The notes under the pieces are model-generated. The model was given only the letters and a program-made list of their open reading frames with translations. It searched no databases and was not told the DNA's origin. Shown piece after piece: positions 12,938-13,285 of a DNA stretch of 13,285 bases. Positions within the stretch are counted from its first letter, which is position 1, and the number at the start of each line of letters is the position of its first letter. The DNA is from a bacterium (lineage in GTDB: Archaea > Nanoarchaeota > Nanoarchaeia > Woesearchaeales > UBA10216), in the NCBI GenBank assembly GCA_024206195.1, contig JAAGZO010000201.1:1-13285 (forward strand), in the 5' to 3' direction. The translations under genes and the position numbers were made by a program.

Positions 12938-13285
12938 ATGAAAAAGACTTTTTGTTTCCTCACAATTTTACTCATACCCATAATCTTTCATCTTGAATCT
13001 CAGCCTCTTTTTGCAGGGTCCTTATTAGAAGACGGAGAGACTGTGCCTTCTGACCCGCATGTTGAAAAAGGCTACATGATTGATTTGAAACGACTCATTA
13101 ATAAATCAAAAACAAATATTGAACGTGTTAATAAAAGATTGCAGGAGCAAGCTGTAAAAAGGCGTAATGTAAAAAGAGAACAGCAAGCGCGTGAACATTA
13201 TGAAAAGGCTGTTGAGCTTTTTGAAAAGGGTGAATATGAAACGGCTAGGATTGAATGGGAAAAAGCAATTCGTATTACAGAACAT
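12938..13285 (+). CDS. Exported protein with TPR-like helical region (partial, runs off the window)
   Basis: The first 116 codons are visible and no stop is met. An in-frame TAA at 12932-12934 makes ATG12938 the earliest start; there is no recognisable SD. Residues 1-26 form a signal peptide (MKKTFCF, hydrophobic core, cleavage after LFA). After a short acidic linker, residues from about 45 are helical and highly charged (RLINKSKTNIERVNKRL..), and from about residue 86 a TPR-like helix pair appears: YEKAVELFEKGEYETARIEW, then EKAIRI. This closely resembles the tail of the giant protein (KAYKEGDYLEARKIWETII). It is therefore probably a periplasmic protein, possibly with an unseen C-terminal domain. 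The shared helical style suggests an envelope role next to the giant protein; the function is unknown. Confidence 0.88.
   Translation, partial: MKKTFCFLTILLIPIIFHLESQPLFAGSLLEDGETVPSDPHVEKGYMIDLKRLINKSKTNIERVNKRLQEQAVKRRNVKREQQAREHYEKAVELFEKGEYETARIEWEKAIRITEH

Overview
The window is AT-rich (roughly 60% or more A+T by eye) and comes from a bacterium with a Gram-negative (diderm) envelope. This follows from a huge secreted protein that ends in a predicted outer-membrane beta-barrel, and from a second exported protein downstream. The style of the giant gene (kilobase-scale W-x(n)-DW-x(n)-NWD repeats, then Ig-like, Cna-B/SdrD-B-like and DUF11-like modules, then a barrel with YPVYGD and GYNFTDFNDDLT motifs) recalls giant surface proteins of uncultivated PVC-related lineages such as Candidatus Omnitrophota. 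That placement is inference from memory of such proteins; no taxonomic marker gene is present.

Layout. Positions 12-50 hold a strong intrinsic terminator for a gene to the left. Positions 88-11862 are one unbroken reading frame of 3924 codons that fills about 89% of the window. It has an unusually long signal region (about 82 residues), a partial and then five near-regular passenger repeats of about 336 residues, a chain of small beta-sandwich modules, a large charged beta-rich region ending in barrel-like strands, and an alpha-helical TPR-like tail. A terminator-like hairpin (205-244) and a (CG)6 tract (312-323) lie inside the signal-peptide coding part.

Positions 863-12937 of the right part, that is 11863-12937 (1075 bp), hold no sizeable gene. 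This gap is not featureless: it has several very short reading frames with good Shine-Dalgarno sequences, a duplicated GAAAGCGAATGC element with a third diverged copy, a 9-bp tandem array (12476-12574), several hairpins and palindromes, and a G-rich, C-poor plus strand. At 12938 a second exported protein begins and runs off the window. Its visible helical part resembles the TPR-like tail of the giant protein.

Working model (inference): the giant protein is anchored in the outer membrane by its barrel and exposes the repeat stalk outside. Its C-terminal helical tail would then sit in the periplasm, where the second protein, also exported and helical, could meet it. The intergenic block may carry a structured RNA or leader peptides, or may be a graveyard of decayed genes; the sequence alone does not decide this.
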